A DNA stretch of 64,000 nt from Subsaximicrobium wynnwilliamsii (lineage in GTDB: Bacteria; Bacteroidota; Bacteroidia; Flavobacteriales; Flavobacteriaceae), in contig NZ_VORM01000004.1 of NCBI RefSeq assembly GCF_007997225.1, forward strand, positions 186,001 through 250,000, written 5' to 3'. The stretch's first letter is position 1; each line of letters opens with the position of its first letter. The notes under the pieces are model-generated. The model saw only the letters and a list, made by a program, of their open reading frames with translations, made no database searches and was not told where the DNA came from. Of the stretch, positions 17,391 through 25,705 are shown piece after piece. The translations under genes and the position numbers were made by a program.

Positions 17391-17421
17391 AAGCCCTTTA
17401 CAAAAAAGATGTAGAGGGCTT
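17391..17421 (-). terminator. Rho-independent terminator for the TonB-receptor operon
   Basis: Stem AAGCCCT/AGGGCTT (17391-17397 with 17415-17421), extendable by TTACA/TGTAG-type pairing. On the minus strand it is followed by TTTTCTTT. It lies 38-68 bases after the stop of the lipoprotein gene at 17459. Confidence 0.75.
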
Positions 17422-17458
17422 CTCACTTGGAACAAAGAAAAGTGTGACTAATTCAAAT

Positions 17459-18010
17459 CTATTGTACCATTACATTAAAGGAAGCTGCGATATCAGTTTC
17501 TCCACCTGCATCGCCAAGACCTGTATTTGGCTTCATTGGTTCGTGACGTAACGTGAAGGTTAAAGTTCCCGAGCTTACTGCACCCGCAGTAAGTGTAAAC
17601 TGCGTTCCCAATGGGTTTCCATCGCCATCAAAATTGGCATAAGCCGTTGTAACATCGAGCCCACCACCAATAGTGTAGAAAAATTGGTGCTCATCGTCTT
17701 CTTCCTCTACTTCTAAAGTAATGTTCTCCGCAGGTGTCTCGGTTTCGTTAAGCAGCACAATGCTACCATTGTAAGTAACTCCAGCTGCCAAGTTTCCTGT
17801 TGTAATAACAGGCGCATCAGGGCCATCGCCATCTAAATCACGGGTCTGTAACGTAACTGGTGTTCCGCCTCCATCAGGTGTAAGTGTTACGGTAAGCGTA
17901 GTAATTACTTCTTCTTCGTTTACCTCTTCTGGCGTATCATCGTCGTTTGAACACGATACAAATAATACGGTTGCAAAAATTGCAGTTGCTAAAAATTTTA
18001 AATTTCTCAT
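17459..18010 (-). CDS. Lipoprotein partner of TonB receptor (putative metal-binding)
   Basis: 183 residues with a lipobox (MRNLKFLATAIFATVLFVSCSNDDDTPE), an Asp/Glu-rich linker and a beta-sandwich-like body (ITTLTVTLTPDGGGTPVTLQTRDLDGDGPDAP..., ITLEVEEEDDEHQFFYTIGG). Proteins of this kind are found directly behind ZnuD-like TonB receptors in Bacteroidetes and are annotated there as 'type 1 periplasmic binding fold'. It follows the receptor gene with an 18-bp gap and precedes a terminator. Likely a surface or periplasmic accessory of the same uptake system; substrate inferred as a metal. Confidence 0.7.
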   Translation of the reverse strand: MRNLKFLATAIFATVLFVSCSNDDDTPEEVNEEEVITTLTVTLTPDGGGTPVTLQTRDLDGDGPDAPVITTGNLAAGVTYNGSIVLLNETETPAENITLEVEEEDDEHQFFYTIGGGLDVTTAYANFDGDGNPLGTQFTLTAGAVSSGTLTFTLRHEPMKPNTGLGDAGGETDIAASFNVMVQ

Positions 18011-18028
18011 AGTTTCTGATTTTAATAA

Positions 18029-20428
18029 TTAATAATTGATTTTAAGGTTTAATAAAAAGTTTCTGCCCAAATCATCCGCATAATAGCGCAGACGGTTTAG
18101 GTAATTTCGGTAGGAAGTATCAAATAAATTAGCGACACTAAAACCTACCGTTAGTTTTGATTTCTTGTTTATGTTAAAGTCTATGCTCGAATTAAAGTTG
18201 AGCAAATGGTACGCATCAGGCGGTGTGCTTACATCAACAGTTTCCATTGTTTCTGTCTGTGGAATAAACACTTCAAAATTGTTATCGGGAAATTCGTTCT
18301 GGCGAAATACGTATTCACTCTGCAATGCCAACCGTAGGTTTTTTAAATCTGGATTTTGATATACAACCTCATTCTTTGTATTTATAGCTGGTATGCTTAT
18401 CAGAGGTTCATCCCTTGTACGGTCATAGCCCTTTATAAATGAAAACTGGTGATTGAAACGGAACGCTTTCGCGAAAGCGTAAGAAGCATCCACATCTACT
18501 CCTAATAGTTGTGCATTGGTTTGCCTGTATTCCCAAACTTGAAAATTACCTCTTACCGTTTGCTGGATTTCGGTAGGTTCGATAATGATAAAATCGTTAA
18601 TGGTATTTATGTATGGATTAATTGAAAAGCCAAACACATCATTATCTCGTTGAAAAGTCAATGCTATTTTATGTCCTATTTCTGAATTGAACCTCAAATC
18701 GCCCAGCTCGATACGAGAAGCGGAATGGTGTAGACCTTCGCTAAAAAGTTCGGAAGGGTTTGGTGCTCGTGACGCCAATGAATAATTGAAAAACAATTTA
18801 TATTCATCATCAAAATCGTAGGTTGCTCCCAAAGTTGCCGAGGCGTTATAAAAATTGAGCTGTGGATTCGTCAAAATTTGATTAGCCAGTTCCTCAACGA
18901 CAATTTCGGGAAAGAGTTCATCATAATTGCGGGACTCCCAAAAAGAGGTGCGATAGAACTTAAAAGCGTCCATATAGGTGTAATCAAAACGTCCACCCGC
19001 TTCTAAAAGCAAATTATCGTTCCATCGGTAATCGGCTATGGCATAGATGCCCAAATCATATTTATCATAATCGGGTATTAATCTACGCACTCCGGTATTT
19101 GGGTCTGCAAAGTTGTTTTGGTATCGTGCCATTAAACCCGTCTTTAGGTTTATTTCGTCTGTTAAATCAGAATCCAAATCAAGCAATAGGGTGTGGGTGT
19201 CCAGCTCTAAATCTAACGAAGCTTTATCCCTGTCGTCTCCACGTCTAATATCGAATTCCAAACGGTTGTTTCGTTGAAAATCATATTGTAGGCTCAATTT
19301 TCCGAAGCTGTCAAACCTTTTGAAACCTTTTATTCGGGCGAGATGATGCGTGACATCTTGTTTGGGCGCGTCGATGTCGTAAGTAAAATCATTAATAATT
19401 AGAGGTCTATCGCTATTTATTGCTCGAATTTGGTCTTGTGCACCTCCCAGGTGGGATGCTCTTAAAATGCCAATTTCATTTTTAAAAAATGAATAATACC
19501 CCTCAATGCCATAATCAAAATGATTAAACCCAAATAGCAAAGAAGCATTGCGCTCAAAAATGCCTGTATTGCTCAATACATAATCGGGTGCTTCAAAATC
19601 GCCAAAACGTTTCAATGTTCCCTGTACCGTTCCATACCAACCGCTTTGATAGCTTTTGGTCAATTGGGAAGTGATTGACGAGCCACGCCCATTTGATGCT
19701 GCCGTAAATAAGGTCTTACCGTAGAGGCTATCTTTAACGGGAACTTTTGAAGCTTCAGCAATAATGACTCCTCCTAATGCATCTCCGCTGTATTGCAATG
19801 CACCTGCTCCTTTTATCAAAGTCAGGTTGCCAACCGAATTGATATCCACATTTGGGGCGTGTTCTGCTCCCCATTCTTGGTCTTCCATCCGAACGCCATT
19901 ATTTATGATAACTACACGACTGCTGTGCAGTCCATTAATTAAAGGTTTGATAACGGTATTCCCAGTATTGAGGGAAGAAACGCCGCTCAAACTGTTTAGC
20001 GCATCGCCGAGCGTCCCGCTACTAAAACGTTCTAATTCTTCCTTTGAAATTGTGTTTTCAAGAATTGTTTTAGACTTGTTGCTGAAGGCTTTCCCTTCAA
20101 CGGTAACTTGGTTCAATTCTTCCAAATGGTGTTCCAACTTAAAGTTCTTGGTCGTGTTGCCAGCTATTTTAACGGTAAAACCTTTGGCCAAGCAATAGGG
20201 ATGCGATACCTGTATGGAATAGGTGTCGTTGCAAAGATTTGAAATGGTAAATTTTCCGTTGATGTCTGTCTGTACAGCTTTTTCAGAACCCGCAACAATA
20301 AGTATTGCTCCTACAAGTAAAGACCCATCGTGAAGGTCTGTTACCGTTCCAGAAAGTGTATTGTCACAATTTTGTGATATAGATGATATACTGCATAATA
20401 GCAGTATCAAAAATGCATATGTGCGCAT
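18029..20428 (-). CDS. TonB-dependent receptor, probable metal uptake
   Basis: 799 residues: signal peptide (MRTYAFLILLLCSISSISQ), a carboxypeptidase-regulatory-like domain (LSGTVTDLHDGSLLVGAILIV...), a plug domain (LEELNQVTVEGKAFSNKSK; GTLGDALNSLSGVSSL; LIKGAGALQYSGDALGGVIIAE), then a 22-strand-type barrel ending in a strand with terminal aromatic (NFLLNLKINY). It imports a ligand across the outer membrane using ExbB/TonB energy. Its lipoprotein partner follows by 18 bp and a His/Cys-rich protein gene lies just upstream. With the zigA/folE operon nearby, zinc is the most likely ligand, but the sequence alone does not prove it. Confidence 0.85.
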   Translation of the reverse strand: MRTYAFLILLLCSISSISQNCDNTLSGTVTDLHDGSLLVGAILIVAGSEKAVQTDINGKFTISNLCNDTYSIQVSHPYCLAKGFTVKIAGNTTKNFKLEHHLEELNQVTVEGKAFSNKSKTILENTISKEELERFSSGTLGDALNSLSGVSSLNTGNTVIKPLINGLHSSRVVIINNGVRMEDQEWGAEHAPNVDINSVGNLTLIKGAGALQYSGDALGGVIIAEASKVPVKDSLYGKTLFTAASNGRGSSITSQLTKSYQSGWYGTVQGTLKRFGDFEAPDYVLSNTGIFERNASLLFGFNHFDYGIEGYYSFFKNEIGILRASHLGGAQDQIRAINSDRPLIINDFTYDIDAPKQDVTHHLARIKGFKRFDSFGKLSLQYDFQRNNRLEFDIRRGDDRDKASLDLELDTHTLLLDLDSDLTDEINLKTGLMARYQNNFADPNTGVRRLIPDYDKYDLGIYAIADYRWNDNLLLEAGGRFDYTYMDAFKFYRTSFWESRNYDELFPEIVVEELANQILTNPQLNFYNASATLGATYDFDDEYKLFFNYSLASRAPNPSELFSEGLHHSASRIELGDLRFNSEIGHKIALTFQRDNDVFGFSINPYINTINDFIIIEPTEIQQTVRGNFQVWEYRQTNAQLLGVDVDASYAFAKAFRFNHQFSFIKGYDRTRDEPLISIPAINTKNEVVYQNPDLKNLRLALQSEYVFRQNEFPDNNFEVFIPQTETMETVDVSTPPDAYHLLNFNSSIDFNINKKSKLTVGFSVANLFDTSYRNYLNRLRYYADDLGRNFLLNLKINY
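18463..18480. repeat. 18-bp perfect palindrome inside the receptor gene
   Basis: ACGCTTTCGCGAAAGCGT is a perfect palindrome that codes for FAKAF-type residues in the TonB receptor. A shorter version (TTTCGCGAAAGCG, 24206-24218) occurs in the BfmA/BtgA gene. It resembles a highly iterated palindrome rather than a gene-specific operator. Confidence 0.6.
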
Positions 20429-20467
20429 ATAAATTCTTAATTAACATAATAAATTAGTGTTTGTTTA

Positions 20468-20797
20468 TTAAGAAAATGTAGGTGGTGCGCGTAGCTGTGT
20501 ATTGGTTGTTATAAAGGAATGTAACTGTAAGGAAGATAAGTCTGTTTCAATCTTTACAGGTATAATTGGAAGGTGAAAATTAGGATATTCTGATATATCG
20601 TAGTTGAAAGAAGCCAAGTGAAAATCACAAATATGGCAATCTGAAACCTCTTGATGAATCTGTGAGCTACTGCCTTCATAAGCAATATGTTCGTGACCTT
20701 CGCAACTATGTAATAGCTGAATGGCAGTAGGAAACATTAAAGCTACTAAGAGCAAAAATGCCGCTATATTTTTACCAATCTGTTTTGTATTATCCAT
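20468..20797 (-). CDS. Small exported His/Cys-rich protein
   Basis: 109 residues: N-terminal membrane helix (IAAFLLLVALMFPTAIQLL), then HSCEGHEHIAYEG and SDCHICDFHLASFNYD, which together offer six His and four Cys residues, then a Pro-containing tail (TNTQLRAPPTFS). Same plan as the protein at 16965. The gene lies 39 bp before the TonB receptor gene and reads in the same direction, so it heads that operon. Proteins of this type are often called hypothetical; a periplasmic metal-binding or metal-relay role is plausible but unproven. Confidence 0.68.
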   Translation of the reverse strand: MDNTKQIGKNIAAFLLLVALMFPTAIQLLHSCEGHEHIAYEGSSSQIHQEVSDCHICDFHLASFNYDISEYPNFHLPIIPVKIETDLSSLQLHSFITTNTQLRAPPTFS

Positions 20798-20814
20798 TGT
20801 TTGCTTAGAAAGTG

Positions 20815-20822
20815 CAAAAGTA
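20815..20822 (-). promoter_or_regulatory. Candidate -7 promoter box of the TonB-receptor operon
   Basis: The minus strand reads TACTTTTG, matching TAnnTTTG, 17 bases before the start of the 20468 gene. No clear -33 TTTG is seen. A short inverted repeat (ATATT, GGGGA, AATAT at 20831-20845) lies just upstream and could be a repressor site. Confidence 0.4.
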
Positions 20823-20976
20823 ATGAAATATTGGGGAAATATGTTAAAAATAGTGTAAGAAGTATTATTGGTTTTAATTTTCTTGTTTCAAGTTCTTCTA
20901 TGTGAAGATTTGAGCAAGGACTAAATTTCAAATTGTAAGGGGCACATATCGTGTTTGTATATATTAAATTCGACTT

Positions 20977-21369
20977 TTAATATGCAAAAACAGGACTTCC
21001 ATCTTCACATATTATACTAATTGGTGTGGATGCAAGAGAACAATCGCTTATTATTTCCCATTTTTCATTAAATCTTTGTTGCGCCCTCTTGTGCTTTTCT
21101 ATTTTTTCAAGAAAAAGTTGCGTGTCAATATTTATTGAGTAGGCTATAAATCCAACTGGACCGAAACCGCCACAATTTTTACTTCCATAGCTAGTAAAAT
21201 CCCATTCAGATGAATCATTACAATTTACACTCCTTGCTGAGCTTTCAATTTCAGAGAACATTTGAATTAGGTTTTGTTCTTCTTGTTCTTGTGTCAATTC
21301 ATCATTATCGCTACAAGAGAAGCAGATTCCGAAGAGTAAAAAAATTCCGATAAATTTTAAATTTTTCAT
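20977..21369 (-). CDS. Small lipoprotein, unknown function
   Basis: ATG at 21369 gives a lipoprotein signal (MKNLKFIGIFLLFGICFSCSDNDE) and 130 residues; the longer frame from 21390 adds only seven residues before the signal. The mature part has an acidic helix and several cysteines (SVNCNDSSEWDFTSYGSKNCGGFG; SDCSLASTPISIICEDG), probably disulfide-bonded outside the cytoplasm. Not recognised. It stands alone between the metal block and the mobilization genes. Confidence 0.6.
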   Translation of the reverse strand: MKNLKFIGIFLLFGICFSCSDNDELTQEQEEQNLIQMFSEIESSARSVNCNDSSEWDFTSYGSKNCGGFGPVGFIAYSINIDTQLFLEKIEKHKRAQQRFNEKWEIISDCSLASTPISIICEDGSPVFAY

Positions 21370-21505
21370 AATTATGCTTTGTAAGTTCAACTAATAAGGG
21401 CTGCTTAAATTATTTACAACTTGTTGTATTAACAATAAATATAATTTTATCTGCCAATATTTCAAAGGATTAAGAAATAAATTTGGTTTGTGTGTTTAAT
21501 ATTAC

Positions 21506-23086
21506 TTACTTAAAAATCGACCTCGCCTCATCATAAACCCGCTCAAAATTAGCAGCTAAATCATCTGGCGAAAATTGGTTGGATTCTTTTGGAAGCTCTC
21601 TTTGAATTTTTGATAATTTAAACTGCACCTTTTTATCTTTACCATCTGCATACGTAATAAACTCGCCTTGCTTCAAACGGAAAAACACATCCGCTCTAAT
21701 TTTTGGAATCTCTTTCTCTCCAGTCGTAATTCGAGTATCAAAATCAAGATTGTGGCCACGACTTATACTTTTTGTTGGGTCTTTGATAATTTCAAAAAAA
21801 CGTTCGTAATATTTGGCGGTATCTGGGTCGTTAACTTTTCCGAAGAATTGATAGGATAGGTTACTTAAAATGGCTTTACTTGCCTTGTCGCCATACATCA
21901 TATCGTTCTGAATTTTGTCTTGCATCACGTAGATTGTAGATATATTATAACTCCTTAATGTTGCAGGAATACGATGCATATTCAATAAACGGATGGTTGG
22001 CGCTTCTTCCATTAATAAAAATGAAGGTTCGCTATTCCGAACGCTCATTTGCTTTGTAATTGTATGGATGATTGTGGCTATAACCGGCGAATACGAAGTT
22101 TCAAATTTTGGATTATTTACAATCGAAATCACACAAGGATTTTCTGGACTATTTATATTTAGTGGCACTTCGTCTGCGGACAATGCCATAAAAATACGCT
22201 GTGTGCTAATTCGTTTGAGCGCATTTGCCAAGGTGCTTTTAACACCTGCGGTCTGTCTATCAGAATCTTTTCCGCTAATAAAAGCATCTGCCATCGCTCG
22301 TGATGTTTTATTAGTTTCTAAAAATTGAATTAGACTATCCGTGTCCAGATATTGATAAATGGCAATCAAATGCGGAAGGGTACAGAATTGTGGATAGGTC
22401 GTTTTCAATTTCCAAATCAAGCCACCAATCAAACCTTCAGCTGCATCGTTGAAAAATTTTGTTGTGCCGGTTGTTCCGCTTTCTCTTTGCTCTAAAAGGT
22501 TTTCAATTAACACTCGTGAAACCTCGTTTACGCTTTCCTCGTTCTCTAAATAGCGTGGTGCAATAGGATTTACCCTATGAATGATTTTATCGAAGGATAT
22601 GACCTTAAACGGAATATTGCTATCCTTAAAAAGTGGATATGCCATTTCGGTTAATTCAAAATCTTTGTAATCGTGAATGATTCCGCAGAAGTTTTCTTTT
22701 TGGAAGTGTTTCAGAAAACCATAAACCACACTTTCAGTCTTACCACTTCCCGCAGAACCGATGATGGATGCACCACGCTTGATATTATCTAATTTGAAAT
22801 TTCCTTTGGTTGTTGCAAAATTGACTTGATATTTACTTTCGCCATTTTGTGCTTGTTCGGTTTTATGCAGAAAAACATACAATCCTGTATTAATTAATAG
22901 TAGAGGGCAAACTAAATAGAGCAATAATTTTATTAATTCATTTCCTTCGGAAACATAGAATACAAGAATTGAAAGCAATAAAATATTCAGAAGAAAAGCA
23001 TATCTGCTTACCCGAAACATTGCATAGAAAACAGTACTGGCCAGACCAATAATTGAAAGTATCGTTATAAGATTGTCTATTTGCAT
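21506..23086 (-). CDS. TraG/VirD4-family coupling protein (MobC)
   Basis: 526 residues with two or three N-terminal membrane helices, a Walker A motif GSAGSGKT (110-117), Walker B at SFLLMEEAPTIRLL and a C-terminal tail DLAANFERVYDEARSIF. VirD4/TraG ATPases bring the relaxase-DNA complex to a type IV secretion channel. No channel genes are in the window, so the element is mobilizable rather than self-transmissible as far as can be seen. The relaxase gene ends 5 bp upstream, so they are one operon with the BfmA/BtgA gene. Confidence 0.88.
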   Translation of the reverse strand: MQIDNLITILSIIGLASTVFYAMFRVSRYAFLLNILLLSILVFYVSEGNELIKLLLYLVCPLLLINTGLYVFLHKTEQAQNGESKYQVNFATTKGNFKLDNIKRGASIIGSAGSGKTESVVYGFLKHFQKENFCGIIHDYKDFELTEMAYPLFKDSNIPFKVISFDKIIHRVNPIAPRYLENEESVNEVSRVLIENLLEQRESGTTGTTKFFNDAAEGLIGGLIWKLKTTYPQFCTLPHLIAIYQYLDTDSLIQFLETNKTSRAMADAFISGKDSDRQTAGVKSTLANALKRISTQRIFMALSADEVPLNINSPENPCVISIVNNPKFETSYSPVIATIIHTITKQMSVRNSEPSFLLMEEAPTIRLLNMHRIPATLRSYNISTIYVMQDKIQNDMMYGDKASKAILSNLSYQFFGKVNDPDTAKYYERFFEIIKDPTKSISRGHNLDFDTRITTGEKEIPKIRADVFFRLKQGEFITYADGKDKKVQFKLSKIQRELPKESNQFSPDDLAANFERVYDEARSIFK

Positions 23087-23091
23087 ACTAT

Positions 23092-24123
23092 TTAGATTCC
23101 GATGGAACTTGATTTTATGGCAATTTCAGCACCACGTCTTAATCTCTTGAAAACTCGAAGTGCAATTTGCGCCTGACTTACTGGAATACTTGGGATGACT
23201 GGTAATCCCGTTTTTGTAATCATTTTGAATGCCAATGCTTTTTCGTTGGCTGGTAATTTCATCAAGGCAGCAAAGTAGAGATTGGGATTTTTCACAAAAT
23301 CTTTTCGTGCTTTATAGGTCTCGGCAAAGTTGCGTTTGTAGCCAAAAGTTTTATCAAAAGTCTTTTCTGCTTTGTCAAAAAATTTATCTCGGTCAAAACC
23401 ACGTTTTACTTTTTTGCCGTGCATCTCAACTTCCGAAGCTTTGTGTTTACTTCCTGGGGAAAGACTGACGGAATTTGAAGCATCTTTTCTACTCACGATA
23501 ATATGAATGTGACTTTGGTTTCCGTCTTTTGCCATTCCTTGAACTATCCGTTTTCCATTTTGTTGATGTGGTGCTTGGCGTTCCAATTTGGCAATTTCTT
23601 TTTCCATCTTTTTAATATTCCCTTCAGCTCGCCCTTCTTGAATATTTCGGATATCGGTTTTGAGTTGCAATATTTTTGTAGCGATAGGTTGGTTTTCTTT
23701 TATTTGAAAATCTGTTCCTTTAAAGGTTCTCTGATGTTCAATTTTTGCATAATATTTAATGTCATCAATTGTTATGGGTCGTCCATTAATTTCCCGATTG
23801 AAGGATGCCACATAATCTTTCATTAGCTCACGAGTATAGGTTTTCAAATCATCACGACTGTTCTGTAATCGTTTTAATTCATACTTGGATGGACTGACCG
23901 TAATGGAATAAAATTTGGGTTCTTTCTTTTTCAGTTTTGCGGTGTTTCCATCGATTTCTTTGACCACTTTTTCAGCAGAAGTTTCATCGCCATATTGATT
24001 GAAAAAATGTTCCATATCTCGTTGTTCTAAGCCTTCATTTTCTTTCTCTAAATAGCCTACAAAATCCGCTGAACTTTGGCTATAATTACCGCCTAATTTT
24101 TGAGCTGTGATTGTGATATACAT
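23092..24123 (-). CDS. Relaxase, MobB/DUF5712-like
   Basis: 343 residues. The nicking-site histidines are in HIHIIVSRKD (205-214). MYITITAQKLGGNYSQSSADFVGYLEKEN and FYSITVSPSKYEL in the N-terminal part are typical of the Bacteroidetes MobB/DUF5712 relaxases. These nick oriT and stay bound to the 5' end during transfer. Basic residues dominate the middle. It lies between the BfmA/BtgA accessory gene (38-bp gap) and the coupling protein gene (5-bp gap). The catalytic tyrosine cannot be fixed by eye; Tyr3 and Tyr24 are candidates. Confidence 0.85.
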   Translation of the reverse strand: MYITITAQKLGGNYSQSSADFVGYLEKENEGLEQRDMEHFFNQYGDETSAEKVVKEIDGNTAKLKKKEPKFYSITVSPSKYELKRLQNSRDDLKTYTRELMKDYVASFNREINGRPITIDDIKYYAKIEHQRTFKGTDFQIKENQPIATKILQLKTDIRNIQEGRAEGNIKKMEKEIAKLERQAPHQQNGKRIVQGMAKDGNQSHIHIIVSRKDASNSVSLSPGSKHKASEVEMHGKKVKRGFDRDKFFDKAEKTFDKTFGYKRNFAETYKARKDFVKNPNLYFAALMKLPANEKALAFKMITKTGLPVIPSIPVSQAQIALRVFKRLRRGAEIAIKSSSIGI

Positions 24124-24161
24124 CCTTAAAATATTTATAGTTGATTGTTTGGATTTTGCTT

Positions 24162-24560
24162 TTACCGCTTCGCTCTCCCTTTGGTCGTGAATCTCGCAGA
24201 CTCGATTTCGCGAAAGCGTACTTCTTTCTTTTCTTCTGCATATTTCTTTTCTACAATGAGCGGTTTTTTAGTTGGCTCTTCGGTTTCAAAAAGTGATTGA
24301 ATCATCGCTACCGTAGGTTTAGTTTGTGTCTTTTCAACGTCCCTCATTATGGCGATAACTGCATTAATTCTTTTCAAAAGTTTAGCTTCGATAGTTCGCC
24401 CTGTTGGTCCTAATTTTTCTTTTGGGGAAATCTCATTGTAGAAGAAAAAATCGAGCATCGTTACCATTGCCTCGGTGTGCGATTTAAAGTAAGTACGTGA
24501 GAAAGTCTGGAAACGTTTTGCAGTTTCCTTTTTGAATCTAATTCCGATAAATGAGTCCAT
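24162..24560 (-). CDS. BfmA/BtgA-family mobilization accessory protein
   Basis: 132 residues. The N-terminus (MDSFIGIRFKKETAKRFQTFSRTYFKSHTEAMVTMLDFF) is the ribbon-helix-helix-like part typical of BfmA/BtgA, which binds oriT and helps the relaxase. The rest is basic with a charged tail. It begins right beside a 430-bp hairpin-rich non-coding region that is the likely oriT, the usual arrangement. A partial copy of the TTTCGCGAAAGCG palindrome lies in its 3' part. Confidence 0.83.
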   Translation of the reverse strand: MDSFIGIRFKKETAKRFQTFSRTYFKSHTEAMVTMLDFFFYNEISPKEKLGPTGRTIEAKLLKRINAVIAIMRDVEKTQTKPTVAMIQSLFETEEPTKKPLIVEKKYAEEKKEVRFREIESARFTTKGRAKR

Positions 24561-24949
24561 ATTTCGCCGATTTGTCGCAAAACCGTCCCTAAAAATGGGC
24601 GTTTCCAGCCCGTTTGTCGCAAATCGTTGATTGTCAGGAAATTAAAATATATTCAAATCGCTGATAATCAGCTATTTGAAAACGAAAAGGAATCCGAAAC
24701 ATCGCGCAGCGTGTTACCCTCTTGCTATTCCTTTTCGTCACGCGCAAGCGTGACAAAATTCCATACAATCCGGTTAAAAAACCGATTGCCATTTTAGGAA
24801 AATAATTTTCCGATATGTTATTTTTCGATGTGTACGGTTATCGGCGAAAGTCGAAAAGTGGATAACCCTACTTTAATTTGTGTGCTGTATTTCCAGCGAA
24901 ATAAAGATACGTTTTTTTATTGATATGAGATGAATTAGCATATAATAAA
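24561..24949. other. Probable oriT: hairpin- and repeat-rich non-coding region
   Basis: This gene-free stretch next to the mobilization operon holds, in order: direct repeats TTTGTCGCAAA (24571-24581, 24613-24623); a GGGC/GCCC inverted repeat (24597-24611); a 29-bp inverted repeat centred at 24666 with 14-base arms (TTCAAAT and GCTGAT blocks, one mismatch); an 11-bp inverted repeat CGAAAAGGAAT/ATTCCTTTTCG (24683-24693, 24727-24737) whose 33-base loop contains CAGCGTGTTACCCTCTTGC; a 7-bp hairpin GTCACGC-GCAA-GCGTGAC (24737-24754); CGGTT/AACCG (24771-24784); and the palindrome GGAAAATAATTTTCC (24797-24811). Such stacked repeats beside a relaxase gene are how oriT regions look. The exact nick site is not known. 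Confidence 0.6.
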
Positions 24950-24970
24950 CACCTCTAAAATTTAGAGGTG
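24950..24970 (-). terminator. Palindromic terminator-like hairpin
   Basis: CACCTCTAAA and TTTAGAGGTG form a perfect 10-bp inverted repeat around one A, 21 bases after the stop of the 24991 gene. On the minus strand it is followed by TTTATTAT, a weak T-run. Confidence 0.6.
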
Positions 24971-24990
24971 CTAAAACTAACTTTAGGAAA

Positions 24991-25188
24991 TTAGATGTTA
25001 AAAACGAAGTTGTAATTATATAGGTTTTTAATCATTTCTTCGTCTATTAAATTTTCATAATTTGCCCCAGTTTCTTCAACATACTTTTTTATGGAATCCC
25101 CAAAAAGATGTGTAACGTGTTCTCTTGAAACTTGTAAAAGTTCCTCTTGTTTTTCCATACTCAAATCTTGAAATTTTATATAAATCAT
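24991..25188 (-). CDS. Small hypothetical protein of the mobilization region
   Basis: 65 residues, acidic, mostly helical (MIYIKFQDLSMEKQEELLQVSREHVTHLFGDSIKKYVEETG). Not recognised. It follows the DUF6876 gene by 11 bp on the same strand and is closed by a hairpin, so it appears to be a real gene of the element's ssb-DUF6876 set. Confidence 0.55.
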   Translation of the reverse strand: MIYIKFQDLSMEKQEELLQVSREHVTHLFGDSIKKYVEETGANYENLIDEEMIKNLYNYNFVFNI

Positions 25189-25199
25189 AACTTCAAAAT

Positions 25200-25583
25200 T
25201 TAGTATTCGCTTGGTAACATCAGCGTGTCATTTACAAAAAATAACCGCAGTTCATCGAGTGGAAAATCTGTCGCTCGATACCCGTGTTTTTCCAGAATAT
25301 TATCGTTGCCATCGCTGTAAATTATCTCGGCTTCATAACCAGAATAATCTTGTTTTTCTTTGGGCAATCTTTTAAAGTCTATGGTTACAAATTCGCTTCT
25401 GTTCATCAGACTTTTTGCAATTACCGAGGTATCTGTAATGAGCCAAAAACATTCTGCTACTTCTGATAAATATTTCAATCCGTCTGTAAAACGAGTTCTT
25501 AATAATGGGATTTGATAGAACATTTCCGTTCCGTGAAAATGTTGCAATCCTTCCTTAATTTCGTTAACTTGTGCTTTACTCAT
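25200..25583 (-). CDS. DUF6876 family protein
   Basis: 127 residues. The series FHGTEMFYQIPLLRTRFTDGLKYLSEVAECFWLITDTSVIA is the family hallmark. These small proteins occur widely in Bacteroidetes plasmids and integrative elements between ssb and mobilization genes; their function is not established. Cytoplasmic, no motif for catalysis seen. Confidence 0.78.
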   Translation of the reverse strand: MSKAQVNEIKEGLQHFHGTEMFYQIPLLRTRFTDGLKYLSEVAECFWLITDTSVIAKSLMNRSEFVTIDFKRLPKEKQDYSGYEAEIIYSDGNDNILEKHGYRATDFPLDELRLFFVNDTLMLPSEY

Positions 25584-25650
25584 AATTTTATATTTTTAAA
25601 TTGAAATCGTGAATCTTCGATTTCATTGTACATATTATTTAAAGTGTGAA

Positions 25651-25693
25651 TAATGAAAAAGAGGGCGCAACTTTCGAGAGGAACGCCCTCTTT
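25651..25693 (-). terminator. Rho-independent terminator after ssb
   Basis: Perfect 10-bp stem AAAGAGGGCG/CGCCCTCTTT (25658-25667 with 25684-25693), a 16-base loop, then TTCATT on the minus strand. It lies 13 bases after the ssb stop. Confidence 0.8.
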
Positions 25694-25705
25694 CATTTTT
25701 AAGAT

